Below are positions 19,113-30,300 of a stretch of DNA of 64,000 bases, one piece after another (position 1 is the first letter of the stretch; every line of letters begins with the position of its first letter). The position numbers were made by a program, and so were the translations under genes. This DNA comes from Anaerocolumna aminovalerica (lineage in GTDB: Bacteria; Bacillota; Clostridia; Lachnospirales; Lachnospiraceae): contig NZ_FOWD01000009.1 of the NCBI RefSeq assembly GCF_900115365.1, positions 1 through 64,000 on the forward strand. The letters run 5' to 3'. Below the pieces are notes generated by a model that saw only the letters and a list, made by a program, of their open reading frames with translations, was not told where the DNA came from and made no database searches.

Positions 19113-19336
19113 GCTTCTATGGTTAATTTGATTTAGATTATGGAAACCTTATTGAGGAGTATGATTTTTTTTCATATTTTTAAAATTAGTGTCTTACTTT
19201 ATGATAAAATAGCGTTTAACATATAAGGATTTTATGCTTATTTTATGGTAAAATATAAACAGAAAGCAATTGTTATTAATTACGTTTTGATGTAACATAA
19301 TGTTATATTATTCCAAGGGAGAGGGGGAAGGTATAA

Positions 19337-20590
19337 ATGACAGGCTTTATTAATTCGTTGCCGCTGTATAAGGATAAGTTGGATGAAAATTATGCTGCTA
19401 TCTTGGCACCTTTTGCAACTAAAGTACCTAAAGAAAATAGCAGAATCCATACGGAAGTTTATAGAGGTGGTGAAAATAGAACTGATTTTCAGCGCGACAG
19501 AGATCGAATCATTCACTCAAAAGCATTTAGAAGATTAATGTATAAAACCCAGGTTTTTGTAAATCATGAAGGGGATCATTTTAGGACAAGGCTTACTCAT
19601 ACATTAGAAGTTGCACAGCTTGCAAGAGGTATATGCAAATCACTGGCCTTAAATGAAGAACTTGCAGAAGCAATTTCTTTAGGTCATGATTTAGGACACA
19701 CTCCATTTGGTCATGCTGTGGAGAGGTTTTTAGGAGATGAACTAACTAAGAGAGAGATGGGGAACTTTCTACACAATGAACAAAGCGTTCGGATTGTTGA
19801 TTTATTAGAAAAACGATGTGAAGATTATGATGGATTGAATTTAACATATGAGGTTAGAGAAGGAATATTAAAGCACAATAAAGATAAATGTGAAATATAT
19901 TCGAGTTTAAATCCTAATAAAGTTTGCTCTACACTTGAAGGACAAGTCGTAAGTTTAGTTGATACAATAGCCTATATATGTCATGATTTGCAAGATGCTA
20001 TTAAATCAGGTCTGATTGAAAATTCATATTACAAAAATAATGAATTTAAGGATCACATTGATGAGTTAAGAGAAAGTATCGCAAAATTTATGAATATAGA
20101 AACAGACAGGATAGAAATTAACCGGTATAGTGAGACATTCTTTATTGGTGATTTAATACATAGATTAATAATGGATGTAACAGAATGTAGTGTTACTAAT
20201 TTGAAAGAGGAGAAGGTATCCTCTTGCGAAGATGTTAAGAAGAAAGCAAATAATGACATTGTGTTAATAACATTCAAAAAAGAAACTAAAAAGTTTTTTG
20301 ATCAGATAAAGAAGAGTATTTATAAATATGTTTATGGATTAAATACAATTCAGGCAATGGATGTAAAAGCTGTAAATTTAGTAAAAGACTTATTGTATGG
20401 ATTTGAGAACAATCCCAAATTACTGCCCCCAGACTGGTATTTCCGGTATAAGAATATAGAAAAAGAAATTACATATGATGGAGCACCTGCAAATGAGCTG
20501 AGAGTTATTTGTGATTATATAGCAACCATGACGGATCGTTTTGCCTTGGATGAACATGATAAATTGTATAATCCAAGAATTAAAATTTAA
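19337..20590 (+). CDS. dgt: Deoxyguanosinetriphosphate triphosphohydrolase-like HD protein
   Basis: 417 residues of the dGTPase family, which splits dNTPs to nucleoside and tripolyphosphate. The HD metal site is visible in RTRLTHTLEVAQLARGI and SLGHDLGHTPFGHAVE. The N-terminal RDRDRIIHSKAFRRLMYKTQVFV and C-terminal WYFRYK..DYIATMTDRFAL are also typical. RBS is GGGAGAGGGGGAAGG. An unknown 194-residue protein follows 44 bases downstream with a strong RBS and may be a partner. dGTPases serve nucleotide-pool control, and some act against phage; sequence alone does not separate these roles. Confidence 0.92.
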   Translation: MTGFINSLPLYKDKLDENYAAILAPFATKVPKENSRIHTEVYRGGENRTDFQRDRDRIIHSKAFRRLMYKTQVFVNHEGDHFRTRLTHTLEVAQLARGICKSLALNEELAEAISLGHDLGHTPFGHAVERFLGDELTKREMGNFLHNEQSVRIVDLLEKRCEDYDGLNLTYEVREGILKHNKDKCEIYSSLNPNKVCSTLEGQVVSLVDTIAYICHDLQDAIKSGLIENSYYKNNEFKDHIDELRESIAKFMNIETDRIEINRYSETFFIGDLIHRLIMDVTECSVTNLKEEKVSSCEDVKKKANNDIVLITFKKETKKFFDQIKKSIYKYVYGLNTIQAMDVKAVNLVKDLLYGFENNPKLLPPDWYFRYKNIEKEITYDGAPANELRVICDYIATMTDRFALDEHDKLYNPRIKI

Positions 20591-20634
20591 ATCTAATTAA
20601 TAATTAAGAATTCTCCCAAATTAAGGAGGACATT

Positions 20635-21219
20635 ATGAACAAATTACAAGGATTTTATTCTTTAGAAAAATCTAATCTTCCGGCTGTTCCGTGGAGAAAG
20701 TATTCGTCTGACACTATTTTCAGTGATAATATTTTATGGACAGTTCGAAGTGCTGTAAAAGAAGGCGAGGACTTGAACTTACCCCGTAAAGTAGGTGTCA
20801 GAGCTGAGATTGCAAAAGAATTCGCTAAGAATCTTTATTCAAGTCTAAAATCAGAAGACTTGATTATTTACTATCCATATTTTATAGCCCTTAAGAGCGG
20901 GGTTATAGATATATCACAGCACCGTACCGTTATTGAAGCGGTAAAAGATGATTTATGGAACTTAGTAACATATAACAAGAAAGATGTTACGATCATTTTT
21001 AATGATGACATAGAAATTATAGGAAATGAAAAGTTTTTTGAACAAAATGAGCTGTTAGAATTGATTGATTATTGTATAACTATTAGGAAGAAATTTCAGT
21101 CTGAAATTAGTAATCAAAAGTCAGTCTTGCTGGAATGGAGCTTTGCCTGTGAATCCGATCTATATAAAAATCCTATAGGTGATGCAAGGTTAGTTTTTTA
21201 TGAGATTAGAACTGTATAA
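20635..21219 (+). CDS. Unrecognised 194-residue protein linked to dGTPase
   Basis: Strong RBS (AAGGAGG) and clean start support a real gene. No signal peptide or membrane segment is visible. The N-terminal half has LPAVPWRKYSSDTIFSDNILWTVRSAV. The C-terminal part reads LLEWSFACESDLYKNPIGDARLVFYEIRTV, a conserved-looking ending. I do not recognise the family. The distance to dgt suggests co-transcription, so a role as regulator or accessory of the dGTPase is a reasonable guess only. Confidence 0.75.
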   Translation: MNKLQGFYSLEKSNLPAVPWRKYSSDTIFSDNILWTVRSAVKEGEDLNLPRKVGVRAEIAKEFAKNLYSSLKSEDLIIYYPYFIALKSGVIDISQHRTVIEAVKDDLWNLVTYNKKDVTIIFNDDIEIIGNEKFFEQNELLELIDYCITIRKKFQSEISNQKSVLLEWSFACESDLYKNPIGDARLVFYEIRTV

Positions 21220-21252
21220 TGGGCGGCAGCCCATAAAGAAGGGATGTGTTAT

Positions 21253-23199
21253 ATGAAAAAGCTTACAAAGCTATGTATACTCTGGAGTCTGATGACAAGT
21301 GTATTACTCCATACCCTGTATATACCTGCAGTTAATGCAGAAGAATCCTCCCAGACATTAACCATTCTATTCACACATGATCTTCATGATAATTTCCTCC
21401 CCGTAGAATCGGTTCAAAATGGAGATAAACAGTATGCAGGCGGTTATGCAAGATTATATAGTGCCATTCAGACGGTTCGGGCACAGGAGCAGAATGTTTT
21501 ACTGGTGGATGCCGGAGATTACTCCATGGGGACTCCATTTCAGACGATATTTCAGACAGATTCACCAGAACTTCGATTAATGGGGCAGATGGGATATGAT
21601 GTTGTAACTTTGGGCAATCATGAATTTGACTACCGGGCGGAAGGGCTGGCAGATAGCTTACAGACAGCAGTAAACAGCGGGGAACCATTGCCCCAGATGG
21701 TCCAGTCTAACATTACCTTTCCGGTGGACCATGATGGTAATCTTACGGATTCGTTAGAACATTTAAAACAGTCCATGGAAGACTATGGGGTAAAAGAATA
21801 TACCCTTATAGAACGAAATGGAATTAAGGTAGGTATATTCGGAGTAATGGGGGCAGATTCAGCCTCAAAAGCACCAATGTCAGAAGTTCAATTTGAAGAT
21901 GAAGTTATCCATGCCAAAAGGGTAGTAGATATATTAAAGCAAGAGGGTGCAGATATTATCCTTTGTTTATCTCATTCCGGTACATGGCCAGACACATCAA
22001 AATCAGAGGACGAAATACTTGCTAAAAAGGTTCCGGATATGGATGTAATTATCAGCGGACATACCCATTCTACGTTGGAACAGCCAATCATGGCAGGAGA
22101 TACCATCATTGCTTCAGGGGGATGTTACGGAGAAAATTTAGGTAGAATTGATATCAGCAAACAGGATAATGTTTGGACATTATTAAACTATGAACTACAG
22201 CCAATTAATGAGACAATACCGGAGGATAAATACATAAACCAGCAGATTCAGAATTACAAAACGGTTGTAGAAGATAAATACTTTAGCTTATTTTGGAAGA
22301 CTTACGATGAAGTAATTGCTAGATCACCTTTTAGTTTTCCAAGACTGGAAGATATGTATCCTGTTCATAATGAGTCTACCTTAGGGAACCTGATCAGTGA
22401 TGGATTTATTTATACGGTAAAAGAGGCAGAAGGAGAAGCTTACGAACCAATTGCAGTAGCTATCGTTCCTATTGGTACCATTCGTGGCTCCATACCGGAG
22501 GGAGATATTACAACTGCTGAAGCATTTTCCATAAGTTCCTTAGGAATTGGTGCTGACAAACTTCCGGGATACCCACTGATCTCAGCGTATCTGACAGGTA
22601 AGGAGCTTAAAACCTTATGTGAAGTAGACGCATCAGTAGCTCCATTAATGGATGATGCCCAACTGTATATGTCTGGTATGAATTTTACTTTTAACCCTAA
22701 CCGTCTCATTTTTAATAAAGTAACAGATACATCCCTGGTAAATGAACAGGGTGACTTAGAAGAGATTAATGATAAAAAACTTTACCGTATTGTTGCCGGA
22801 TTGTACTCTGCCCAGATGCTATCTGTAGTAGGTGAGAAATCTTTCGGTCTTTTATCCATTGTACCGAAGACAAAAGAGGGAACTCCCATTACTGACTTTG
22901 AGAAGTATATTCTCCATGATGGGGATGGAAATGAAATCAAGGAGTGGTATGCGCTGGATCATTATCTCCAGTCTTTTGAGGAAGTGGATGGTGTATCTGT
23001 TATACCTGAATATTATAACCACACACAAGGGCGGAAAGTAGTAGATGATAATGGGAATCTATTTGCCATATTAAGCAATCCAAACCATATTTCTCTAGTA
23101 GTTTATGGGGTAGTATTAGTAGCTGCTGGGTTTGTAACTTTTATTGTTGTAAAGATTGTAAAGAGAAGACGAAAAAAATCTTTTGATTTTCTTGATTAG
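21253..23199 (+). CDS. Secreted, membrane-anchored 5'-nucleotidase/metallophosphatase
   Basis: About 648 residues. An N-terminal signal peptide (MKKLTKLCILWSLMTSVL...VNA-EE) is followed by a calcineurin-like phosphoesterase with LFTHDLHDNF, VDAGDYSMGTPF, TLGNHEFDYR, CLSHSGT and ISGHTHSTL, which are the dimetal-site blocks. A 5'-nucleotidase C-terminal substrate domain follows (GNLISDGFIYTV, IVPIGTIRGSIPEGDI). Near residue 620 a membrane helix is followed by KRRRKK, anchoring it to the outer face of the membrane. ATG 21253 is preferred over 21244 because GAAGGG lies too close to the latter. It probably salvages extracellular nucleotides or cyclic nucleotides. Confidence 0.92.
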   Translation: MKKLTKLCILWSLMTSVLLHTLYIPAVNAEESSQTLTILFTHDLHDNFLPVESVQNGDKQYAGGYARLYSAIQTVRAQEQNVLLVDAGDYSMGTPFQTIFQTDSPELRLMGQMGYDVVTLGNHEFDYRAEGLADSLQTAVNSGEPLPQMVQSNITFPVDHDGNLTDSLEHLKQSMEDYGVKEYTLIERNGIKVGIFGVMGADSASKAPMSEVQFEDEVIHAKRVVDILKQEGADIILCLSHSGTWPDTSKSEDEILAKKVPDMDVIISGHTHSTLEQPIMAGDTIIASGGCYGENLGRIDISKQDNVWTLLNYELQPINETIPEDKYINQQIQNYKTVVEDKYFSLFWKTYDEVIARSPFSFPRLEDMYPVHNESTLGNLISDGFIYTVKEAEGEAYEPIAVAIVPIGTIRGSIPEGDITTAEAFSISSLGIGADKLPGYPLISAYLTGKELKTLCEVDASVAPLMDDAQLYMSGMNFTFNPNRLIFNKVTDTSLVNEQGDLEEINDKKLYRIVAGLYSAQMLSVVGEKSFGLLSIVPKTKEGTPITDFEKYILHDGDGNEIKEWYALDHYLQSFEEVDGVSVIPEYYNHTQGRKVVDDNGNLFAILSNPNHISLVVYGVVLVAAGFVTFIVVKIVKRRRKKSFDFLD

Positions 23200-23261
23200 T
23201 AGGTTAGTTAAATAAAGTTAAAACCATGCAATAGTTAGAAAGCATTTGTAACGTGTATTAG

Positions 23262-23412
23262 TACATTATTTCTTACTTTAATGATAGCTTTTACTGGATG
23301 GTAACTTGGTTTAACGGATAGTTGAAACGAAACAGTAGGCCCGTGTCTGGTTGGTAACTACGACTATTGTCTGGGCAGTAGGATTTATAGATAGATTATA
23401 TTTATATATTTT
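23262..23412 (+). pseudogene. Decayed 3' end of a second gntP gene
   Basis: YIISYFNDSFYWMVTWFNG then a stop, followed in other frames by remains of V-E-T-K-E-Q-V-R-V-W and TTIAWAVGF, aligns at the DNA level with the last 150 bases of gntP (14420-14575). The copy has several indels and stops. It lies in the same orientation as the intact gntP, so the two bracket the 8.6-kb flagellin-dgt-nucleotidase block. Confidence 0.8.
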
Positions 23413-23420
23413 TGTTAATG

Positions 23421-23466
23421 AAGATAGGTGCTTTGTGTCAATTACTAATGATACATAGCACCTTTA
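23421..23466 (+). terminator. Degenerate copy of the gntP terminator
   Basis: ATAGGTGCTTTGTGT pairs imperfectly with ATACATAGCACCT, then TTTAAT. It follows the gntP fragment at the same relative place as the intact terminator at 14580. Confidence 0.6.
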
Positions 23467-23675
23467 ATATTGCCATAATTCCAATCATTCTACTCTTTAT
23501 ATATTAATTAGCAAAAAAAATGTTAAAGTTCAAACATTTAGTATTGTTTTCATACAAAGCATTAAAATTACACTAATTTCTGCACAGAAATGAGGATATT
23601 GTAACAAATTTACAACATAATGATAAAATATAAACATTTTTTATATTAAAAAATGTTATATTTAGAACAAAAACG

Positions 23676-23704
23676 TTGCATTAATAGTGCATATGTGCTA
23701 TAAT
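23676..23704 (+). promoter_or_regulatory. Near-consensus sigma-A promoter of an intergenic RNA
   Basis: TTGCAT, a 17-base spacer, then TATAAT. No protein-coding frame follows; an array of hairpins ending in a terminator does (next entry). Confidence 0.8.
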
Positions 23705-23710
23705 CAAAAC

Positions 23711-23903
23711 TAAATAATACTTGAATAGTGAGAAACATAACTTAATAAGTAATGTTTCGATGACATTTTTATTGTAAAAGATTTAGTCATTGCATTTATG
23801 ATGCATGATGTAAAGAATTATAATACAGCTGATTGAGCTGATTATCCGAAATAAAAATGTCATCATTCAAAAAGGATGTGACGTTAGAAATCACATCCTT
23901 TTT
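23711..23903 (+). ncRNA. Candidate structured small RNA of about 190 nt
   Basis: Downstream of the promoter, three elements follow in order. A hairpin pairs GAAACAT (23732-23738) with ATGTTTC (23752-23758). A perfect 15-bp helix pairs GATGACATTTTTATT (23759-23773) with AATAAAAATGTCATC (23850-23864). It encloses two small hairpins, TGCAT/ATGCA at 23791-23805 and CAGCT/AGCTG at 23826-23840, making a three- or four-way junction. A strong terminator pairs AAAAAGGATGTG with CACATCCTTTTT (23869-23903). No ORF of note lies inside. I do not recognise a known RNA class. Promoter, closed long helix and terminator together argue for a discrete RNA rather than a leader, as the next gene is 410 bases further on. 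Confidence 0.65.
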
Positions 23904-24094
23904 CTTAGTAATTAATCCTTTTAAATCTAGTCACGTATCAATGTTACATCAAGTGCAGTTTATTCTCCAAATTGGTTGATAAATAACTGCCTAATTCCTA
24001 ACTATTGAAATTATAGTCTGTTAATGCAGATTATAAATATAATTAATTTACATGGGGTGTCTATACGGCATTACTAATAATAAGGAGGAAGTTC

Positions 24095-24262
24095 ATGAAG
24101 AAACAGGAGTTTCATTAACTAAGAAGTCCTGAGCCGAAAAAGCCTTTTTCGGAAGAATAGGATGTTAAGGTTATAAATTTTCCCCGCGTTATGTAAATAC
24201 GTTGTATTGGGGCCAATGCGATTTTACCGCAAGCGGAGAGAAAATTTATAAGCAGTAAAACC
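24095..24262 (+). promoter_or_regulatory. Structured leader upstream of the 2001-residue secreted protein
   Basis: A strong RBS (AAGGAGG) precedes a seven-codon ORF, M-K-K-Q-E-F-H, at 24095-24118. A CCGAAAAA/TTTTTCGG hairpin follows (24132-24152). A perfect 12-bp helix, TTATAAATTTTC with GAAAATTTATAA (about 24172 to 24251), encloses ATTGG/CCAAT and CCGC/GCGG hairpins. The coding start is about 60 bases on. This could be a riboswitch or peptide-dependent attenuator. It does not match the c-di-GMP-I, TPP, SAM or cobalamin consensus that I can recall. Confidence 0.45.
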
Positions 24263-24316
24263 TGTAATATAAATAGGTTCTGCATTAAGTAATTAGATAA
24301 TAAAGGAGGAAAAATT

Positions 24317-27300
24317 ATGAAGAAAATTGCAAAACGGTATTTGGCAATGATTTTAAGTATCATAATGGTATTTTCAGTAAGTCCTGTCAAAAGTTATGCA
24401 GATGAGATTGCTGGCACTTTTGTAAAAATAAATAGTGCGGCAGATCTTATCTCAGGTAAGTATGTAATGGTAGAAAGCTCCGGAAAAGCAGCAGGAGTTT
24501 TTGATGGAACTAACACGTTAACAGTAGCACAGCCTACAGTCGTTGATGACAAGATAACGAATCCGGATAGTGGCTTAGTATGGGATTTTACGGTTTCCGA
24601 AAGTGGTGTTACTTTAATGGATTCCAATGGAACAAAAATTAAGCCAACGGGCACTACAAATGTCATAGCAGTAGGTGATTTCCAGTGGACAGCTGAATTC
24701 ATAGGCGGAACTTTTTCCTTTAGTGGATTGAATTATAGTATAGGGTATAATGCTACTATTAATTCAAATCAAGGTGGATTCAGAACTTATAAAACAGCAG
24801 GTAGTACTATTAAACCTTCTAACTTTACTCTTTATAAACTAGATGATGGTATACCATCTGGACCAGTAAAAGCAGCAAGACCGCAGGCAAGTAAGCCGTC
24901 CGGTTCAACCGTTGTTTCCGGAAGTGCTATTACACTTTCTTGTACAACACCGGGGGCTACTATTGAGTACCGTGTTACCAATGTATCACCTTCTGCAATT
25001 ATGTTTTATTCAGAACCTATCATAATTAGCAGTGATACAACAATTGAAGCAATGGCAACGGCACCTGGTTATTTAGATAGTGATGTTGCAGTATTCAATT
25101 ACATAATTGGAAAAGAACCGGAAACAAACCCGGATTTATTCGATCCAATTCCTGAAATTCCAGCTGGTGCAAAATCTGTATTTGAGGCCAGCCAGTTAGA
25201 GGCCGGTCAGACGATTACCGTGGTGGGACAACTTGTTTATAGGTTTGGAAACTATGATTCGGCAAATTCGGCAATTTTGGAGGATGTTATTAATGGGCAG
25301 ATTTATGCATTGCAGATTTTTGATAGTCTGTCTGGTTTTGAAATTGGTGATGTTTTAAAACTAACCGGAAAAACGGATATATATGGGGCAGTTCCTCAAT
25401 TAAGAGACCTTACAAAAAAGGAAAAGCTAGTATCAGCAGCAGATACACAGCTGATTCCTGCACAGGAATTTACATCATTTAATGATCTAAAGGCTGTTAA
25501 AGAATCTTTAATATCAGAATGGGTAATAATTAAGGATGTAACACTAGGTAATTATAACAATAATGGAAGCACAAAGGTTACGGACAGCAATGGTGGCAGT
25601 ATGGATATATATCGTGCAGCAACCTTTCCATACGGAGTAACTGCAGGCGAAAAAGTTGATTTGTACGCTTGTGTATCAAAATATAATACCACCGACCAGC
25701 TTCGTGTGGGTTCATCCACTGATTATTTGGTAACAAATGATACAAAAGCTCCTACAATAACATTTCCTGTTTTTGATAGTGCAGAGTTAGAAAAAGATTA
25801 TAGGATATCTGTAACTATTAAGGATAATGTAGCCGTTACTGAAGCAGAATTGACCTATACAGTGAATTCAGTATCTACAACGGTACCTTTGATACAGAAT
25901 GCTTCTGATAAAACCCAATGGGAAGTAACTATTCCCGGAAGTACATTTACTTCAGGTGTTTCTAAATTCACAGTTAGTGTTACTGCTAAAGACAAGGCAG
26001 GTAATGAGGGAAAAAGTACTAAAATAGATATTGCTGTTATTGATGAACCTCAGGTTACGAAAGTTACACCTGCCCGCAATGAAAAAACGGGAGATGAAAA
26101 GAGACCGCTTATTAGCATAACTGCAACTAATCTTGGTACTGCTCCTACCGCAAAACTTACCTTAAAGGCAGGAGAGAGGATTGAATTAAATGCGGTTGCC
26201 ATGACCCATGCTAATGGAACTTTTTCTTATAAATTAACCAAGGATTTGGCAGATGCACGTTACACTGCCTCTGTAGTGATTACCCGTGCAGATGGTAAAT
26301 CCACAACCTATGAGTGGCCATTTACCGTAGGTACGCCGGAGTATAGCTTATATTTTGGACAATTACATAGTCACACAACTTATTCCGATGGTTCCGGTTC
26401 TTTAGATGATGCGCTTGATTATATTAATAAAATCAGCAAGAGTGATAATGTTGATTTTGCTGCTTTTACGGATCATTCTAACTATTTTGATACAAAAACA
26501 GAGGTGAATCCGGAAGCTTCACTTTATGATAAGAATTTAATGACGGCAGGAAGCCAAAAGTTATGGAATGAATATAAAGGTAAAATTGCTGATTTTAATG
26601 CTTCTTCAACAAACAGAGGAGTAATTGCTCTCGGGGGTTACGAAATGACTTGGTCAAGCGGACCGGGACATATTAACACCTGGAATACAGAAGGTATTGT
26701 CAGCCGTAATAACGAAACTTTGAACAATAAAACAAATGATGCCGGAATGAAAGCTTATTATGCTTTATTAAGCAAGGAAGAAGGAGCTGATTCCGTCAGC
26801 CAATTTAATCACCCTGGTAAAACATTTGGTACTTTTAGTGATTTTGCTTACTGGGATCCTATCATTGATTCACGTATTACTTTAGTTGAAGTTGGTAATG
26901 GAGAAGGTGCAATCGGTGCTGGGGGCTATTTCCCATCCTATCAGTACTATACTATGGCTTTAGATAAGGGATGGCATGTAGCACCAACCAATAACCAGGA
27001 TAACCATAAAGGTAAATGGGGAAATGCAAACGATGCCCGTGATGTTATTATTACCGACAACTTTACGGAACAGGGTATCTATGATGCATTAAAGGATCGT
27101 AGAGTATATGCAACAGAAGATAAAAATCTGGAGATTACCTATACTGTAAATGATGAATTAATGGGAAGTATCATTGATGAAGTACCTGAAAGTCTGGATT
27201 TAAAGGTAACATTAAGTGATGCAGACGATATAATTCAAAAAGCAGAGGTAATTGTAAACAGCGGACGTGTTGTCCATACATGGGATGTAAACGCTCAGAG

Positions 27301-30300
27301 TAAGGAACTTAACGTTAACCTTAAACCAGACTATAGCTACTATTATATCAGAGTAACAGAGAAGGACGGAGATCTTGCAGTAACAGCGCCAGTATGGGTT
27401 GGAAAAACAAAACTTCTTGGAATTTCAAGTGTGGAAAGCAGTACTGCTACACCGGTTACCGGAGAAGAAATGACAGTTAAAACAATTCTATTTAACAGTG
27501 AGTCAGAAGATGTAGCTATTAAATCTCTGACTTATAAGTTAGATGGCGCTATAATTGAGAGGAAAGCAGATGCAGGTATCGTTGCAAAAGGAACGACTAC
27601 GGAAGTAGCTTTCGAATTTACACCTGAAAAAGCAAAAATGCAAACTATAACCGTTGAGGTAGTTTTAGAATCAGGTGGCCTTGAGTATGAATTTACTAAA
27701 GATATTACTTTGGATGTAAGAGATGCGAATAAACTAGTATACATAGGAATTGACGGAAGCCACTTTAATGAATATGTGGCTGGAAATTATAAAGATTCTA
27801 TGACTAACTTTAGTAAGCTTGCGGCAGAAAGTAATGTAAGATGTGTCATTCTGAATTCCAGTGATGAATTAATAGCTGCAGCTAATAATACAGATGGTAA
27901 GTATAAGATGATTATATTGACAGCACCAAGCCGTCGTGATGGTACTAAGTTAAGAGAACCATATGCTACTTATGCAGATGAAGAAATTGCAGCTATTAAG
28001 GGTTTCTCTGAAGCAGGTGGAAGCTTAGTATTCTGTGGCTGGTCAGACTTATACGAGAATTATAAAAAATTCCCAGCAGAAGATCATATGGCAGCGCAGC
28101 AGAATAAGGTACTTGAAGCACTAGGTGCATCTTTACGTATAAGTGACGATGGTACTTATGATGATGTATTAAATGCAGGTGGAAGTGAAGCAAATAAAGC
28201 TAGACTTTACTTTTCTACTTACAATTGGGATAATCCATTTACAAATGGTATCGTATACGATGAGAAACATCCAAACGATAACATATATTCACAACTTTAT
28301 AGTCAGTATGGTGGTAGCACAATCTATGCAGTAGATATGGCTGGAAATCCTACATCTACATTATCGGACAATGTATCTCCTATTGTGTACGGACATGATA
28401 CTACCTATTCAAAGGATTGCGATAATGACGGTTTTGGCGGAAGTTCCACACCAAAATACGAATATAAAGCAGGTGATAATCGACTTATGGTACTTGCCAG
28501 TGAGACTATTACCCATGCAAGTGGAAATCAGTCGCTGCTAATTGTAGCCGGTGCAGCCTTTTTAAGTAATTTTGAAATTCAGGCTACCATTGCAGATACT
28601 AATGCAGAATTAAATTACTCCAACTATACAATTTTAGAAAACTTAATCCAGTATGTAAATCCGACACAGCTTGATAAGATCGAAGATGTACAAAAAGAAG
28701 CAGAAGAAGGTGTTAAATTCACAGTAGAAGGTATCGTAACCTCCAATGCTTCCGGATATGATAAAGCTACAGCATTCTTCGACTGTATCTATCTGCAGGA
28801 TGAAACGGCCGGTATTAATGCATTCCCAGTGGCTGGTGACTTTAGGATTGGTCAAAAGGTTCGTATTACGGGAACTACTTCTTCTTATCAGGGTGAAAGA
28901 CAGTTAAATGTTATGAGTATATCCCTGGTGGATGATACTATTACAGAAGTAGAGCCAAAAGAAGTAACTGCCAAAGAGATTAATGACAGAACATACCTTG
29001 GAAGTCTTGTAAAGATTTCAGGTAAAGTAACAAAGGTTGAACTTGCAAACGGAGCTGTACAGACGATTCTTGTTCAGGATAAGGCAGGAAACATTGCTCG
29101 AATCTTTATTGACGGTTATATTACAACCGACAAGGAAATTAAGGAATTAGCAGTTGGAAACCTTATTACTGTAGTTGGTTTGTCTTCTTATGATGATACT
29201 TTTGATGGCCTTCATGCACGTATCCGTATTAGAGACCGTGCCGATATTATATGTAAGCGTAATGATTCATCAACACCAAATCCATCGAACCCAACACCGA
29301 ATCCAACGCCGAATCCAACACCTACACCGACTCCCACACCAACACCTGGTGGTAAAGCTGTAATAACTGTTGATAAAGGAACAAGTTCAATTACAGGCGG
29401 AAAGGCAGTTATTAAAGTAAAAATCGGTGAAAAAGTTCTTAAGGAAAATGTGAAAGACGGTAATAATAACATAACTATCACATTAGGTAAGGAAGTATTA
29501 AAGGATATCGTAACAGATAGTAAAGTTAAAAAAGGTATCGTAATCGATCTGTTCATTCCTGCTGTTAAAGATGCAGCGATAGAGAATATTCTATTAAGTA
29601 AAGATGCAATGTTATTAGCACAGAAATCCGGACAGAAGCTTACTATCAATGTAGCAAGCGGTAAGGGTTATACAGTTGATATTTCCGCTTCTGAATTGAA
29701 GAAAGTTACAACAGGTTCAAAAGATCTGAATATAGCAGTTACTTTGAAGAAAGATACGAAAGCAGCTGCAAAATCAGTTGGAATCCTAACTGTAGGAACA
29801 GATGACACCTTAGCAGCAGGTATGATAGTTACAGTACCTGTAAAAGATACACTTTCCTTAGCAGCAGGTAAAAAGGTATATATTTACCATAAAAATGCTA
29901 AGACCGGTGCATTAGAAGAAGTACCAAACAATCCTATAACCGTAGCTGCAGATGGCACTATAAAATTTTCTACCCTAAGGGGAGGAGATTTTGTAATATC
30001 CACGGAGAAGGTTAAAGATGCAGTTAAGTTAATAGATAGGGTAAAAGTATCTGTTAACTCTTCTGTTGCAAAAGGCAAAAAAATCAATGTAAAAGTGACT
30101 CTTCCACAGGAATTAGCGCGGGTTACAGCATTTAAAAATGGTGATCCGGTTGGCCAGGAAGAAGCAAAGGTAATATATAAAGTAAGTAATAAGTCTATTG
30201 CAACCGTATCCAGTAACGGAACCATTACTGCTAAGAAGAAAGGAACCGTAAAGTTAACAGTTACAGTTACTTTAGAGAATGGACAAAAGAAGAACTTTAG

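Noticed and set aside
24132-24152. Rho-independent terminator in the leader
   Set aside because: The T-run is part of the stem and no U-tract follows it.
23759-24262. c-di-GMP, TPP, SAM or cobalamin riboswitch
   Set aside because: None of the conserved core strings of these classes is present in either structured region, so the elements are left unclassified.
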